Shown one piece after another: positions 34,051 through 44,020 of a DNA stretch of 64,000 bases. The number at the start of each line of letters is the position of its first letter. The stretch's first letter is position 1. A program made the position numbers and the translations under genes. This DNA is from Desulfatibacillum sp. (lineage in GTDB: Bacteria > Desulfobacterota > Desulfobacteria > Desulfobacterales > SpSt-501), in the NCBI GenBank assembly GCA_020725555.1, contig DYEU01000032.1, positions 305,656 to 369,655 of the forward strand, written 5' to 3'. Below the pieces are notes generated by a model. The model was not told the DNA's origin, searched no databases, and saw only the letters and a list, made by a program, of their open reading frames with translations.

Positions 34051-35601
34051 TCAGCCCTCGGAGGAGGTGTAGACCTCGAACTGCTCGATGTGGAACTGGG
34101 GCTCGGGGTAGATGACGATCGTCCTGCCCAGAGAGCGCTCGAGCGCGGCCACGAGGGCGCTTTCGTCCCCGTGCAGCAGATCGGCCACCTGGGGGTTCGC
34201 CCGGATCACCACGCGATCCCCCATCAGGTCGCCGGCCGAGCGCAGGATCTCGCGGTGGATGTTGTAGCAGACCGATTGCCGCGAGACGATCCACCCCTCG
34301 CCCTCACAGTAGAAACAGGGCTCGCAGAGGATGCGGGTGAGCGGCTCGCGGGTGCGCTTGCGGGTCATCTGGATGAGCCCCATCTCGGACATGGGCAGGA
34401 CATGGGTCTTGCTCTTGTCGCGCTTGAGGGCCTCCTTGAAGGCGGTGAAAACCCGCTCCTGGTTCGACTTCTTCTCCATGTCGATGAAGTCGATGATGAT
34501 GATCCCGCCGATGTCCCGCAGCCGGATCTGGTAGGCGATCTCCTTGACCGCCTCGAGGTTGGTCTTGAGGATGGTCTCCTCGAGGTTGTGCTTGCCGACG
34601 TAGCGGCCGGTGTTGACGTCGATCGCGGTCAGGGCCTCGGTGTGCTCGATCAGGATGTAGCCGCCGGACTTGAGCCAGACCTTGCGCTTGAGGGCGCGGG
34701 AGATGTCCCCCTCGAGGTTGTAGGCGTCGAAGATCGGCTCGGGCCCCTCGTAGAACAGCACCCGCTCCTTGAGGGCCGGCATGTAGGTGTCGAGGAAGCC
34801 GAGGACGGCTTCGTAGGTGGGCCGCGAGTCGATGACCAGCTTTTCGGCCTCGTGGATGAGGAGATCGCGCACCGCCCGCAGGCTCACGGAGAGGTCCTTG
34901 TACAGGAGCGAGGGGCTCGGGGCGTTCTCGAAGCGGCGGCGGATGTCGGCCCAGAGGTTGCTCAGAAACCCCATCTCGTAGACGATCTTTTCCTCGCTCT
35001 CGCCCTCGGCCGCCGTGCGCACGATGTAGCCGTAGGTTTCCCGGCGGTGATCCTGCACGATCTGCCGCAGCCGCTGGCGTTCAACCTCGTCCTCGATCCG
35101 CCGCGAGACCCCGATGTGGCTCGAGGAGGGCATGAGCACGAGAAAGCGGCCGGGAAGGGCGATCTGGGAGGAAATGCGCGCCCCCTTCGTGCCCATGGGG
35201 GACTTGGCTACCTGGACGAGGATGTCCTGGCCCTCGACGAGGAGCTCCTCGATCGGCACCTCGCGCCGTCGCGGGGGCGGGGGGGAGAGATCGCCCTCTC
35301 CCGCGCCGTCCGGCCCGTTCTCCTCGACCCGCAGGGCGAAAAAGCGCTCGATGTCCGCCAGGCCGTCGGCGGCGACATCGTCCACGTACAGAAAGGCGGC
35401 TTGGCTCAGGCCGATGTCCACGAACGCGGCCTGCATGCCCGGCAGGACCCGGACCACGCGGCCTTTGTAGATGTTGCCGGCGATATGGGCGTCGTCCCCG
35501 CGGTCGACGTGGAGCTCGACGATGGTCCCGTCCTCGAGGAGGGCGACCCGCGTTTCGCGCTCGGTCACGTTGATGATGAGCTGCTTGTACACGTCGCGCA
35601 T
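34051..35601 (-). CDS. rng: Ribonuclease G/E family endonuclease
   Basis: 516 residues from ATG 35601, the start that gives the family N-terminus [19 protein letters not shown]. An S1 RNA-binding domain (about 35-125) is followed by the RNase E/G catalytic domain with the metal site around DFIDM (near 365) and the zinc-link [11 protein letters not shown] near 430. It lacks the long C-terminal scaffold of RNase E, so RNase G, involved in 16S rRNA 5' maturation, is the best call. It follows the TIGR03960-like radical SAM gene by 43 bases, an arrangement common in deltaproteobacteria. Confidence 0.92.
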   Translation of the reverse strand: MRDVYKQLIINVTERETRVALLEDGTIVELHVDRGDDAHIAGNIYKGRVVRVLPGMQAAFVDIGLSQAAFLYVDDVAADGLADIERFFALRVEENGPDGAGEGDLSPPPPRRREVPIEELLVEGQDILVQVAKSPMGTKGARISSQIALPGRFLVLMPSSSHIGVSRRIEDEVERQRLRQIVQDHRRETYGYIVRTAAEGESEEKIVYEMGFLSNLWADIRRRFENAPSPSLLYKDLSVSLRAVRDLLIHEAEKLVIDSRPTYEAVLGFLDTYMPALKERVLFYEGPEPIFDAYNLEGDISRALKRKVWLKSGGYILIEHTEALTAIDVNTGRYVGKHNLEETILKTNLEAVKEIAYQIRLRDIGGIIIIDFIDMEKKSNQERVFTAFKEALKRDKSKTHVLPMSEMGLIQMTRKRTREPLTRILCEPCFYCEGEGWIVSRQSVCYNIHREILRSAGDLMGDRVVIRANPQVADLLHGDESALVAALERSLGRTIVIYPEPQFHIEQFEVYTSSEG

Positions 35602-35644
35602 CCGTTCCCGGCGCAAGACCGTCGCGGCGGCAAGGGAAACGGCT

Positions 35645-38137
35645 TCAAGCGGATTGCCGGCGGAGCTTGCGAAACCGCGCCCGCGCGAGATCGGCCGGCG
35701 CGAGCGGAAAGGCGACCTGCAGCAATTCGGCCGGCCGCAGGCTGGAGCCGCCGGCACGGCAGAGGTCGAACTCCGCCGTCTCGGGGTCCGTGATGCGAAA
35801 GTGCTGCAGCATATCCCCGAGCACGAATTTTTTCAACCGCCCCGACCGGCCGCCGACAGTCACCTCGCGGGCGGGGTCGAAGCCGTCGCGGAGCCCCTCC
35901 GGCAGCCCGCCCGGGAAGGTGACCCGGTAGCGATGGCAGGTCTCCGGCGGCCGCAGCGCACGGCTGGCGGCATGAACGCGCAGCCCCTCGGGCAGCTCGG
36001 CGTTCAGCCGCCGCACGATCTCCTCCGGCGCAAGATCCGCCGCCAGCCGCACGACGAAGGACTCCTCCTCGCTTTCGGTCCCCGTGGGCAGCGGATCCTC
36101 GAAGGCGACCCGCGGCTTGGGGTGATAGCCCTCGCTGAACCGCAGCGGAATTCCGGCGCGGCGCAGCGCGCGGTGGATGATGTGCACGAGCTCGAGATGG
36201 CCGAAGAAACGGGCCGGCCCGGTCCGCGAATAGAAGACCTGGACGGGGGGCGGCGCCGGCGCCGCTGCCCGCGGCCGGGGGGCGGCGGCCGCGGCCGCGC
36301 CGGGGAGCGCGGCATGCACGACCGGCCGAACGGAGACGAAATCACAGCACCCGCAGCCGTGGCAGGCCCCGGTGCGGCAGTCGGGGGTCTTCTCCCCCCG
36401 CAAGGCTTTCTCCCACTCCGCCCAGAGATGGTCCCGGGAGACGCGCACGTCGATCCGGTCCCAGGGGAAGGGCTCCCCGCGCAGCCGCGGACGCGTGGTG
36501 TAAAATCCGGGATCGACGCCGCAGGCGGCGAAGGCCTGCCGCCAGAGGTCCAGCCGCAGGCGATCACCCCAGCCGTCGAAGCGGCAACCCTTGCGGAAGG
36601 CCGAAACGAGGACCTCCGCCAGCCGGCGATCCCCGCGCGCGAAGACCCCTTCGAGGAAGCTCATCTCCGGGTTTTGCCACTTGACCTCCACCCCGCGGAC
36701 CGCCAGGCGCTCCCGGAGCGCGCCCAGGACGGCGCGGCTTTCCTCGAGGCCGAGCTGGGCGGCCCACTGGAAGGGGGTGTGCGGCTTGGGGATGAAGACG
36801 GCGAGCGAGACGTTGAGCCGGCCCTTGCGGCCGCCGGGGCCCTTTACAGCGGCCAAGGCGCGGACGAGATCGACGAGCTCCCGGCGGTCCGCCTCCGTCT
36901 CGGTCGGCAGCCCGACCATGAAATAGAGCTTGAGCAGCTGCCAGCCCGCGCCGAAGGCCTCGCGCACGGCGCTGAAAATCTCTTCGGTGTCGATGTTTTT
37001 GTTGATCACGTCGCGCAGCCGCTGGCTTCCGGCCTCGGGGGCGATCGTGAAGCCCGTCTTGCGCACGGAGCGGATGAGCTCCATCAGGACGGGGGAAAGG
37101 GCCCCGGCGCGGAGCGAGGGCAGCGAGATCGCGACGCGCTCGCCGCCGTGGCGTGCGACCAACCGCTCGAGAAGCGGCACCAGGCAGCCGTAGTCCCCCG
37201 TGCTGAGCGAGAGCAGCGAGAGGTCCTCGTAGCCGGTCGCGGCAAGCGCGCGCTCGGCGAGAGCGAGGATGCGCTCGGGCGCCCGCTCCCGGACGGGACG
37301 GTAGAGCATCCCGGCCTGGCAGAAACGGCAGCCCCGGGTGCACCCGCGGGCCACCTCGAGCCGCAGCCGGTCGTGAACCGGTTTGCCGAAGGGCACGATC
37401 GGACGATCGGGGAAGGCGGCGCGATCGAGGTCGGGCAGGATCGCGCGCCGGATGACCGGCGGGGCCCCGGGCCGCTCCGGCTCGAGGTGCTGAAACCCCG
37501 CCTCGTCCCAGCGGGCCCGGTAGAAGGAGGGCACGTAGACCCCTTCGATCCGCGACCAGCGCTCGAGCAGCGCCCCGCGATCCTCCGCCCCTCCTTCCTT
37601 CCAGGCGAGCCAGGCGCGGGCGAGCTCGAGCACCACCTCTTCCCCGTCGCCCACGACCATCGCGTCGAAAAACGGGGCCACGGGCTCGGGGTTGCAGGTC
37701 GCCGGGCCGCCGGCGAGGACGAAGGGGTGGCGGCGGTCCCGCTCGGCGCCGTAAAGCGGGATGCCGCCCAGTTCGAGGATGGCAAGCAGGTTGGTGTAGT
37801 TCAACTCGTAGAGCAGGCTCACGCCCACCCAATCAAAGCGAGCCAGCGGCGTGCGGCTCTCGAGCGAGCCGAGCCGCTCCCCCCGCTCGCGCAGGCGGGC
37901 CTCCAGGTCCGCGGCCGGCGCATAGACCCGCTCGGCGGCGATCCAGGGTTCGCGGTTGAGGACGTGGTAGAGAATCTGCATCCCGAAGTGCGAGGTCCCG
38001 ATCTCGTAGAGGTCGGGAAACGCGAGCGCAACGCGCAAGCGCACGGAAGCGGGGTCCTTGCGCACCGCGTTCACCTCGGTGCCGAGGTAGCGGCTGGGCT
38101 TCTCCACGACCGCGAGAAAATCGGGTTCACGCTCCAT
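35645..38137 (-). CDS. TIGR03960-type radical SAM protein with C-terminal DUF2344 domain
   Basis: About 830 residues. An N-terminal B12-binding-like region precedes the radical SAM core with the CxxxCxxC cluster motif CTRGCRFC near 266-273. A cysteine-rich linker (CRTGACHGCGCC near 610-621) follows, then a C-terminal TIGR03936/DUF2344 domain beginning FYSRTGPARFFGHLE. This two-domain family is widely paired with rng, and its reaction is unknown to me; an rRNA or tRNA modification has been suggested by context only. ATG 38137 was chosen, directly preceded by an in-frame GTG. Confidence 0.88.
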   Translation of the reverse strand: MEREPDFLAVVEKPSRYLGTEVNAVRKDPASVRLRVALAFPDLYEIGTSHFGMQILYHVLNREPWIAAERVYAPAADLEARLRERGERLGSLESRTPLARFDWVGVSLLYELNYTNLLAILELGGIPLYGAERDRRHPFVLAGGPATCNPEPVAPFFDAMVVGDGEEVVLELARAWLAWKEGGAEDRGALLERWSRIEGVYVPSFYRARWDEAGFQHLEPERPGAPPVIRRAILPDLDRAAFPDRPIVPFGKPVHDRLRLEVARGCTRGCRFCQAGMLYRPVRERAPERILALAERALAATGYEDLSLLSLSTGDYGCLVPLLERLVARHGGERVAISLPSLRAGALSPVLMELIRSVRKTGFTIAPEAGSQRLRDVINKNIDTEEIFSAVREAFGAGWQLLKLYFMVGLPTETEADRRELVDLVRALAAVKGPGGRKGRLNVSLAVFIPKPHTPFQWAAQLGLEESRAVLGALRERLAVRGVEVKWQNPEMSFLEGVFARGDRRLAEVLVSAFRKGCRFDGWGDRLRLDLWRQAFAACGVDPGFYTTRPRLRGEPFPWDRIDVRVSRDHLWAEWEKALRGEKTPDCRTGACHGCGCCDFVSVRPVVHAALPGAAAAAAPRPRAAAPAPPPVQVFYSRTGPARFFGHLELVHIIHRALRRAGIPLRFSEGYHPKPRVAFEDPLPTGTESEEESFVVRLAADLAPEEIVRRLNAELPEGLRVHAASRALRPPETCHRYRVTFPGGLPEGLRDGFDPAREVTVGGRSGRLKKFVLGDMLQHFRITDPETAEFDLCRAGGSSLRPAELLQVAFPLAPADLARARFRKLRRQSA

Positions 38138-38240
38138 CACGGGGTCCCCCGGGGGATGCGCTTCGCAACCGGTTGCAAAACGCGCCGAAACCCGCTATCG
38201 CCTGCGACAGCGGCAAAATTTTTTCTTGTATTCGATAAGC

Positions 38241-39701
38241 ATGGAAAAGCCAATCCCCAACCCCTGCTGGCGGGTGCTGCTCCTTGCGGCGGCGGTCCTG
38301 CTGGCGGGACCGCCCCCCCGGACCGCCGCGGCCGCCGCCCCGGAAAGCACCCGCGAGAGCGCCGTCGTGCGGGCCGTGCGCCGCGCCGGGCCGGCGGTCG
38401 TCAACCTGAGCACCGTCACCGAGGTGCGCGCCCGCGCCCACCCTTTTTCCGGCTTCGCCAGCCCCTTCTTCGAGGAGTTCTTCCGGGACTTCTTCGATCC
38501 CCGCTTCGAAAGCCGCCGGCAGCACACCAGCCTCGGCTCGGGGGTCATCATCGACGGCGAGCGGGGGCTCATCCTCACCAACGCCCACGTGATCGAGCGC
38601 TCGGGGACCATCCGCGCCGTGCTCCAGGACGAACGCGAATTCGAGGCCCGCATCGTCGGCGCCGATCCCGACTCGGACCTCGCCGTGCTGCAGATCGCCT
38701 CGCCGGAGCGGCTGCCCGCCATCCCCATGGGCCGCAGCGACGACCTCATGATCGGCGAGACGGTGATCGCGATCGGCAACCCCTTCGGCTTTTCGCACAC
38801 GGTGACGACCGGCGTGATCAGCGCCCTGAACCGCAGCGTGCGCACCGACGAGCGCGTCTACCAGAACTTCATCCAGACCGACGCCTCGATCAACCCCGGC
38901 AACTCCGGGGGGCCGCTGCTCAACATCGAGGGCGCCCTGATCGGCATCAACACCGCCATCTACGCCAAGGCGCAAGGCATCGGCTTCGCCATCCCGATCG
39001 ACCGCGCGCGCCGCGTCGTGGCCGACCTGCTGCGCTACGGCGAGGTGAAACCGGCCTGGATCGGGCTTGTCGTCGAGGAGATCGACGAGCGCGCCGCCCA
39101 GGCGCTCGGCTATCCCGCCCGCCGGGCGGTGCGGGTCCGCGCCGTGGAGGAGGAGAGCCCCGCCGCCCGGGCCGGGTTGCGTCCGGGAGACCTCCTCGTC
39201 ACGATCGACGGCAAGCGGATCACCACCTTGGACGATTACTACGCCGCCACCCGCGCCGCGACCGCCGGCGAGATGCTCGAGATCCAGCTCTGGCGCCGGG
39301 GCGAACCCCGCAGCCTGCGCCTGCGCACGGTCGAATTCCCCCTCGAGCGCGCCGACCTCCTCGCCTGGGAGGGGCTCGGCGTCCGCGTCGCCGACCTGGA
39401 CGAGCGGGCGCGCCGCAGCTTCCGCATCGCGGCCCGCGAGGGGGCCGTGATCACCGAGGTGCGGCCGGGCACGCCGATCGCGCGTGCGGGGGTGCGGCCG
39501 GGCGACGTGATCCGCCAGGTGGACGACAGCGCCATCGCCTCCCGCGAGGATTTCCGCCGCGCCCTGGTGCGGCACCGCGAGAAGGCTTCCCTCGTTCTGC
39601 TCATCCAGCGGGGCGAGCAGGGCTATTACCTGACCTTGCCGCTGCGTCCGGCCCGGCAACAGGCCGGGGGCGGCCCCCGCGAGGGCGCCGCCCCGGCTTG
39701 A
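38241..39701 (+). CDS. degP: DegP/HtrA-family periplasmic serine protease
   Basis: 486 residues. Signal peptide (about 10-35), trypsin-like protease domain with His in NAHVI (about 116), Asp in DSDLAVLQ (about 146) and Ser in GNSGGPL (about 222), then two PDZ domains (about 270-360 and 375-470). It degrades or refolds misfolded envelope proteins. ATG 38241 is preferred; TTG 38226 would add five residues. It is divergent from the radical SAM gene; the 103-base gap shows an AT-rich stretch but no clear promoter. Confidence 0.92.
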   Translation: MEKPIPNPCWRVLLLAAAVLLAGPPPRTAAAAAPESTRESAVVRAVRRAGPAVVNLSTVTEVRARAHPFSGFASPFFEEFFRDFFDPRFESRRQHTSLGSGVIIDGERGLILTNAHVIERSGTIRAVLQDEREFEARIVGADPDSDLAVLQIASPERLPAIPMGRSDDLMIGETVIAIGNPFGFSHTVTTGVISALNRSVRTDERVYQNFIQTDASINPGNSGGPLLNIEGALIGINTAIYAKAQGIGFAIPIDRARRVVADLLRYGEVKPAWIGLVVEEIDERAAQALGYPARRAVRVRAVEEESPAARAGLRPGDLLVTIDGKRITTLDDYYAATRAATAGEMLEIQLWRRGEPRSLRLRTVEFPLERADLLAWEGLGVRVADLDERARRSFRIAAREGAVITEVRPGTPIARAGVRPGDVIRQVDDSAIASREDFRRALVRHREKASLVLLIQRGEQGYYLTLPLRPARQQAGGGPREGAAPA

Positions 39702-39777
39702 CAACACACCGGCCGGCCTGTACCAAGCGTTAGACACGCCCCCCGCCGCCGGCCCTCCCGGCAAAGGAGCCTCCGCC

Positions 39778-40941
39778 ATGAAGATCGCCGTCCTCGGGGC
39801 GCTCGGGATGCAGGGCCGCGCCGCCCTGCGCGATCTCGCCCGCAGCCCGCACGTCCGCGAAATTCTCTGCGCGGACCGCGATCTCCGCGGCTGGGAAGGC
39901 CTGGCCGCGGGGATCGACATCGGCCGCATCACCCCCGTGCCCCTCGATGCGTCCTCGCCTGCGGCGCTGGTGGGGCTGCTCCGCGGGGTGGATGCGGCGA
40001 TCGACCTCTTGCCGCTCGCCTTCATGGAAAACGCCTTCGAGGCGGCGATCGAGGCACGCGTCCCGCTCGTCAGCACCAATTACGGCGGCCCCATCCGGCG
40101 ACTCGACGCCCGCGCCCGGCAACGCGGGGTCAGCCTCATGCCCGAGTGCGGCCTCGACCCGGGGATCGATCTCGTCCTGTGCGGGGAGGCGGTGCGGCGC
40201 TTCGACGAGCTGCGCGAAATCCAGTCCTATTGCGGCGGCATCCCGGAGAGAACGGCCTGCACCAACCCGCTCAACTACAAGATCAGCTGGAACTTCGACA
40301 TGGTGCTGCGGACCCAGAAGCGCCCCTCGGTCTTTCTCGTGGACGGCGAGCGGGTCGAGGTGCCGGCCGAGCGCCAGCACGAAACGGAGCTCATCCACAC
40401 GGTCGAATTCCCGGGGCTGGGGCGGCTCGAGGCCGTGCCGAACGGGGACGCCGCCTTTTACGTGGACCTTCTCGGCCTGGCCGGCCGGGTGCGCCATGCC
40501 GGCCGGTGGGCGCTCCGCTGGCCGGGGTGGTGCGCCTTCTGGCGGCCGCTCAAGCGCCTGGGGTTTCTCTCCGAGGAGCGCCGTTTCGGCCCGGAGTGCC
40601 CCCTCACCCCCCATGAGCTGATGGTGCGCCTGCTCGAGCCGCAACTGCAATACGGCGACCACGAAAAGGACCTCGTCCTCATGCTCAACCGTTTTTCCGG
40701 CCTCAAGGACGGCCGCGAACGGACGCTGACGACGACGCTGCTCATCGAGCGCGACCTTTCCTCCGGGCTCTTCGCCATGAACCTCGGGGTGGGCATCCCG
40801 GCGAGCATCGTCGCCCAGATGCTCGCCGCGCGCCGGATCACCGCCCCCGGGGTCCTCAACCCCGCGGTCCACGTTCCCTACGCCCCGTTCATGGCCGAGC
40901 TGGCCGCGCGGGGCTTGACCGTGAAGGAGTCCTTCACCTGA
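39778..40941 (+). CDS. Saccharopine dehydrogenase-like oxidoreductase
   Basis: 387 residues with an N-terminal Rossmann motif GALGMQGRAAL (7-17) and the characteristic middle segment MPECGLDPGIDLVLCGEAV (about 121-139) of saccharopine/carboxynorspermidine dehydrogenases. AAAGGAG lies upstream. The next four genes are an amino acid ABC transporter and the gene after that a racemase-family enzyme, suggesting it acts on an imported amino acid or opine-like compound. True saccharopine reductase, carboxynorspermidine dehydrogenase and lysine-derived dehydrogenases share this fold, so substrate is open. Confidence 0.82.
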   Translation: MKIAVLGALGMQGRAALRDLARSPHVREILCADRDLRGWEGLAAGIDIGRITPVPLDASSPAALVGLLRGVDAAIDLLPLAFMENAFEAAIEARVPLVSTNYGGPIRRLDARARQRGVSLMPECGLDPGIDLVLCGEAVRRFDELREIQSYCGGIPERTACTNPLNYKISWNFDMVLRTQKRPSVFLVDGERVEVPAERQHETELIHTVEFPGLGRLEAVPNGDAAFYVDLLGLAGRVRHAGRWALRWPGWCAFWRPLKRLGFLSEERRFGPECPLTPHELMVRLLEPQLQYGDHEKDLVLMLNRFSGLKDGRERTLTTTLLIERDLSSGLFAMNLGVGIPASIVAQMLAARRITAPGVLNPAVHVPYAPFMAELAARGLTVKESFT

Positions 40942-40972
40942 TCCGCCCCCGAACCCGAAAAGGAGGAACCCG

Positions 40973-41764
40973 ATGATGAAGGCATGGAAAGGATTGGGGA
41001 TCCTGACGACGATGGTCTTTCTCGCGGCCACGGCTGCGGCCGGGACCCTCGAGGAGATCACCCAGCGCGGCGAGCTGCGGATCGCCTGCCAAACCCAGGG
41101 GCCGCCCTTCAGCTTCGTGGACAAAAACGGCAAGCGGACCGGCAGCTCCGTCGAGCTCGCCGAACTCATGGCCAAGGAAATGGGCGTCAAGGTCAAATTC
41201 CTCGATTACGACTGGGACGGGCTCATCCCGGCGCTGCTTTCCAAGAAGGCCGACATCCTCGCCGCCGACATGACGCCCACCTTGAAGCGGGCGCTCAAGA
41301 TCGCCTTCACCCGGCCGTTCATGTACACGGGGAGCGTCGTCTTCGTGAAGGCCGACAGCCCCATCCGCGAGGTTAACGACGCCAAGAAACCGGGCCTGAA
41401 GGCGGCCGTGCTGCTCGGCTCGACGGGGGAAACCGACGCGAAAAAACACTTTCCCCAAGCGGAGCTCAAGTCCTACAAGGGCGGCGGCCCGCTGCTGATC
41501 GATGCCGTGCTCCAGGGCCACGCCGACTTCGGCGTGAACGACTCTTCGGCCGTGGTCGGCCAGATGGCGAATTTTCCGCCCAACAGCATCCGGGTCCTCC
41601 CCGGGATGGTCTCCAAGCTCCCGCTCGCCTTCGCCGTGCGCTACGACTCGATGGACCTGCTCGAGTGGCTGAACCTCTTCTTCCTGCACATCGAGCTGGA
41701 CGGGCGGCTCGAGCAGAACCTGAACTACTGGGTGAACAGCCTGGACTGGAAAAAGGATCACTGA
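40973..41764 (+). CDS. ABC transporter substrate-binding protein, polar amino acid type
   Basis: 263 residues. Signal peptide (about 8-24, cleaved near AAAG) and then the family 3 solute-binding fold: RGELRIACQTQGPPFSF, WDGLIPALLSKKADILAADM and TRPFMYTGSVVFV. SD AGGAGGAAC is strong. The ligand is probably an amino acid but no residue set identifies which. Its gene is 31 bases after the dehydrogenase and heads a complete importer. Confidence 0.9.
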   Translation: MMKAWKGLGILTTMVFLAATAAAGTLEEITQRGELRIACQTQGPPFSFVDKNGKRTGSSVELAELMAKEMGVKVKFLDYDWDGLIPALLSKKADILAADMTPTLKRALKIAFTRPFMYTGSVVFVKADSPIREVNDAKKPGLKAAVLLGSTGETDAKKHFPQAELKSYKGGGPLLIDAVLQGHADFGVNDSSAVVGQMANFPPNSIRVLPGMVSKLPLAFAVRYDSMDLLEWLNLFFLHIELDGRLEQNLNYWVNSLDWKKDH

Positions 41765-41863
41765 TCCCCGGCGGCCCCGACGGCCGGGGGAAACGCGCCC
41801 GCCGGGGAGCGTCCGGGTTGCTCCGCCCGGCGGGCGCCGTCCGGGCCGCGGTGCAGCGCGCCC

Positions 41864-42532
41864 ATGCTGGAAACGTTCAACTTCCGGGTCATCCTCGAGT
41901 ACCTGCCGCTCTACGGGACCTGCCTGCTGGCGACCCTGTGGCTTTCGGCGGCGGGGCTTGCCGGATCCCTTGCGGTCGGGTGCGCGGCCTGCGCGATGCG
42001 CATCAGCCGCTTCCCTGCGCTCCATTGGCCGGCCGCGGTCTACATCGAAAGCATCCGCTCGACCCCGCTTCTCGCCCAGCTCTACTTTCTCTACTTCGGC
42101 CTGCCCTCGCTGGGGGTCCCGGTCAGCGAGACGACGGTGGGGATCCTCGCCCTCACGCTGAACAGCGGGGCCTACATGGCCGAGATCATCCGCGGCGGCA
42201 TCCAGTCCGTCGCCCCCGGCCAGATCGAGGCCGCGGTCTCCTCGGGCCTGAGCTACCTGCAACGGATGCGCTCGATCGTGCTGCCGCAGGCGGTGGGGAT
42301 CACCCTGCCGCCGATGCTCGGCCAGGCGATCGTGCTGGTGAAGGACTCGGCGCTGCTCTCGCTCATCTCCCTCATGGAGCTCACCCGCGCCGGGCAGATT
42401 CTGACCTCGGAGCGCTTCATGCCGGCGGAGGGCTTTCTCACCTCCGCCGCCCTGTATCTGTCGATTTATTATGTACTCAAGGCGCTCACCGTCTGGTCGC
42501 GCAAGCGCCTGATCCACTTGCATACGGGATAG
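41864..42532 (+). CDS. Amino acid ABC transporter permease 1
   Basis: 222-residue HisM/GlnP-type permease. About five hydrophobic helices, the TPLLAQLYFLYFGLP segment and the cytoplasmic EAA loop [22 protein letters not shown] (near 127-148), which docks on the ATPase. A 99-base gap precedes it. It forms the channel with the second permease 45 bases downstream. Confidence 0.9.
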   Translation: MLETFNFRVILEYLPLYGTCLLATLWLSAAGLAGSLAVGCAACAMRISRFPALHWPAAVYIESIRSTPLLAQLYFLYFGLPSLGVPVSETTVGILALTLNSGAYMAEIIRGGIQSVAPGQIEAAVSSGLSYLQRMRSIVLPQAVGITLPPMLGQAIVLVKDSALLSLISLMELTRAGQILTSERFMPAEGFLTSAALYLSIYYVLKALTVWSRKRLIHLHTG

Positions 42533-42577
42533 CCGGCCGGCTGCGGCCCGGCTGCGAAACCGGGAGACGACCTGCCC

Positions 42578-43243
42578 ATGTGGGGCATCTACCTCGAGCA
42601 ATTGCTCCAGAGCCTGCCCTTCTTCCTGAAGGGGCTTTGGATGACGGTCGCCGTCTCCGGCTTGAGCCTCCTGCTGGGCACGGCGGTCGGGTTCCTCTGG
42701 GGCATCGTGCGCGCCTCGCGCCGCCGCATCCTCAAGGCCCTGATCGGCGCCTGGGTGGACGTGATCCGCGGGACCCCCTTTCTGGTCCAGATCTTTATCC
42801 TCTTTTTCATCCTGCCCGAGTTCGGCGTGCATCTGGAGGCCTTCCCCGCGGCGGTGATCGCGCTCTCGAACCTTGCGGCCTGCTTCATCTGCGAAATCGT
42901 CTCCTCCGGCATCGAGTCCGTGCCCCACGGCCAGCGGGAAGCGGCCGTCTCCTCCGGCCTGAACGGCTACCAGCAGCTGCGCCACGTCATCCTGCCCCAG
43001 GCCCTGCGCGTCATCCTGCCCCCGCTCGTCGGGCAGTATGTGCTGCTGATCAAAGACTCCTCGGTCGTCTCGGCCATCGGGGTGATGGACGTGACGCGGG
43101 CGGGGTGGCTGACGGTGCAGCGGATCCCCCAGGGGATCCTCGTCTTCGGGCTGGTGGGGCTGCTCTACTTCGCGATCTGTTACCCCTTGATTCAAATCTC
43201 CGGCGCGCTCGAAAAGCGGCTGGGGCGGTCCTCGCGGCGGTGA
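42578..43243 (+). CDS. Amino acid ABC transporter permease 2
   Basis: 221-residue HisM/GlnP-type permease with [17 protein letters not shown] near the middle and the EAA loop [22 protein letters not shown] near 120-141. It is similar in layout to permease 1, indicating a heterodimeric channel. It is followed after 7 bases by the ATPase. Confidence 0.9.
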   Translation: MWGIYLEQLLQSLPFFLKGLWMTVAVSGLSLLLGTAVGFLWGIVRASRRRILKALIGAWVDVIRGTPFLVQIFILFFILPEFGVHLEAFPAAVIALSNLAACFICEIVSSGIESVPHGQREAAVSSGLNGYQQLRHVILPQALRVILPPLVGQYVLLIKDSSVVSAIGVMDVTRAGWLTVQRIPQGILVFGLVGLLYFAICYPLIQISGALEKRLGRSSRR

Positions 43244-43250
43244 GGCGGAG

Positions 43251-43979
43251 ATGATCGAGTTCCGGGATGTCCACAAGTGGTTCGGGGACCTGCACGTGCT
43301 CAAGGGGATCCGGCTCCGGGTCGCGGCGGGCGAGGTGCTCGTCGTCTGCGGGCCGAGCGGCTCGGGAAAGAGCACCCTCATCCGCACGATCAACCGCCTG
43401 GAGCCGATCCAGAAGGGCGAGCTCATCGTCGACGGGATGAAGGTCCACGACCCCCGCACCCCGATGACCAAGCTCCGCGCCGAGATCGGCTTCGTGTTCC
43501 AGCAGTTCAATCTCTACCCGCACATGACCGCGCTCGAAAACGTCACCCTCGCCCCGATCAAAGTCCGCCGCATGCCGCGGCGCGAGGCCGAGGCGCTGGG
43601 AAAGGAGGTCCTGGCCAAGGTCGGCCTGGCCGACAAGCTTCACCAGTACCCGGCGCAGCTTTCGGGGGGGCAGCAGCAGCGGGTGGCCATCGCCCGCGGC
43701 CTGTGCATGCACCCCAAGATCATGCTCTTCGACGAGCCGACCTCGGCCCTCGACCCGGAGATGATCAACGAGGTGCTCGAAGTCATGCGCGCCCTGGCGC
43801 GCGAGGGGATGACCATGATCGTGGTGACCCACGAGATGGGCTTCGCTCGCGAGGTCGCTCACCGCGTGGCCTTCATGGACTACGGCGAGCTGATCGAGAT
43901 CGCCCCGCCGGAGGAGTTCTTCGCCCGCCCGCAAAGCGAACGCACCCGGCTCTTCCTGAGCAAGATCCTGACGCACTGA
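43251..43979 (+). CDS. Amino acid ABC transporter ATPase
   Basis: 242 residues, GlnQ/ArtP type. Walker [10 protein letters not shown] (34-42), Q-loop FVFQQFNLY, signature LSGGQQQR, Walker [15 protein letters not shown] and switch THEM are all present. GGCGGAG lies upstream as SD. It ends the importer; a GGCGCC-GGGC-GGCGCC hairpin (43981-43996) follows without a T tract. Confidence 0.93.
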   Translation: MIEFRDVHKWFGDLHVLKGIRLRVAAGEVLVVCGPSGSGKSTLIRTINRLEPIQKGELIVDGMKVHDPRTPMTKLRAEIGFVFQQFNLYPHMTALENVTLAPIKVRRMPRREAEALGKEVLAKVGLADKLHQYPAQLSGGQQQRVAIARGLCMHPKIMLFDEPTSALDPEMINEVLEVMRALAREGMTMIVVTHEMGFAREVAHRVAFMDYGELIEIAPPEEFFARPQSERTRLFLSKILTH

Positions 43980-44020
43980 GGCGCCGGGCGGCGCCGCGAA
44001 GGCGGCGGCCGCCGGGGGCG

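Noticed and set aside
35471-39733. 1420-codon plus-strand ORF
   Set aside because: Antisense to the radical SAM gene and out of frame with degP; composition bias only.
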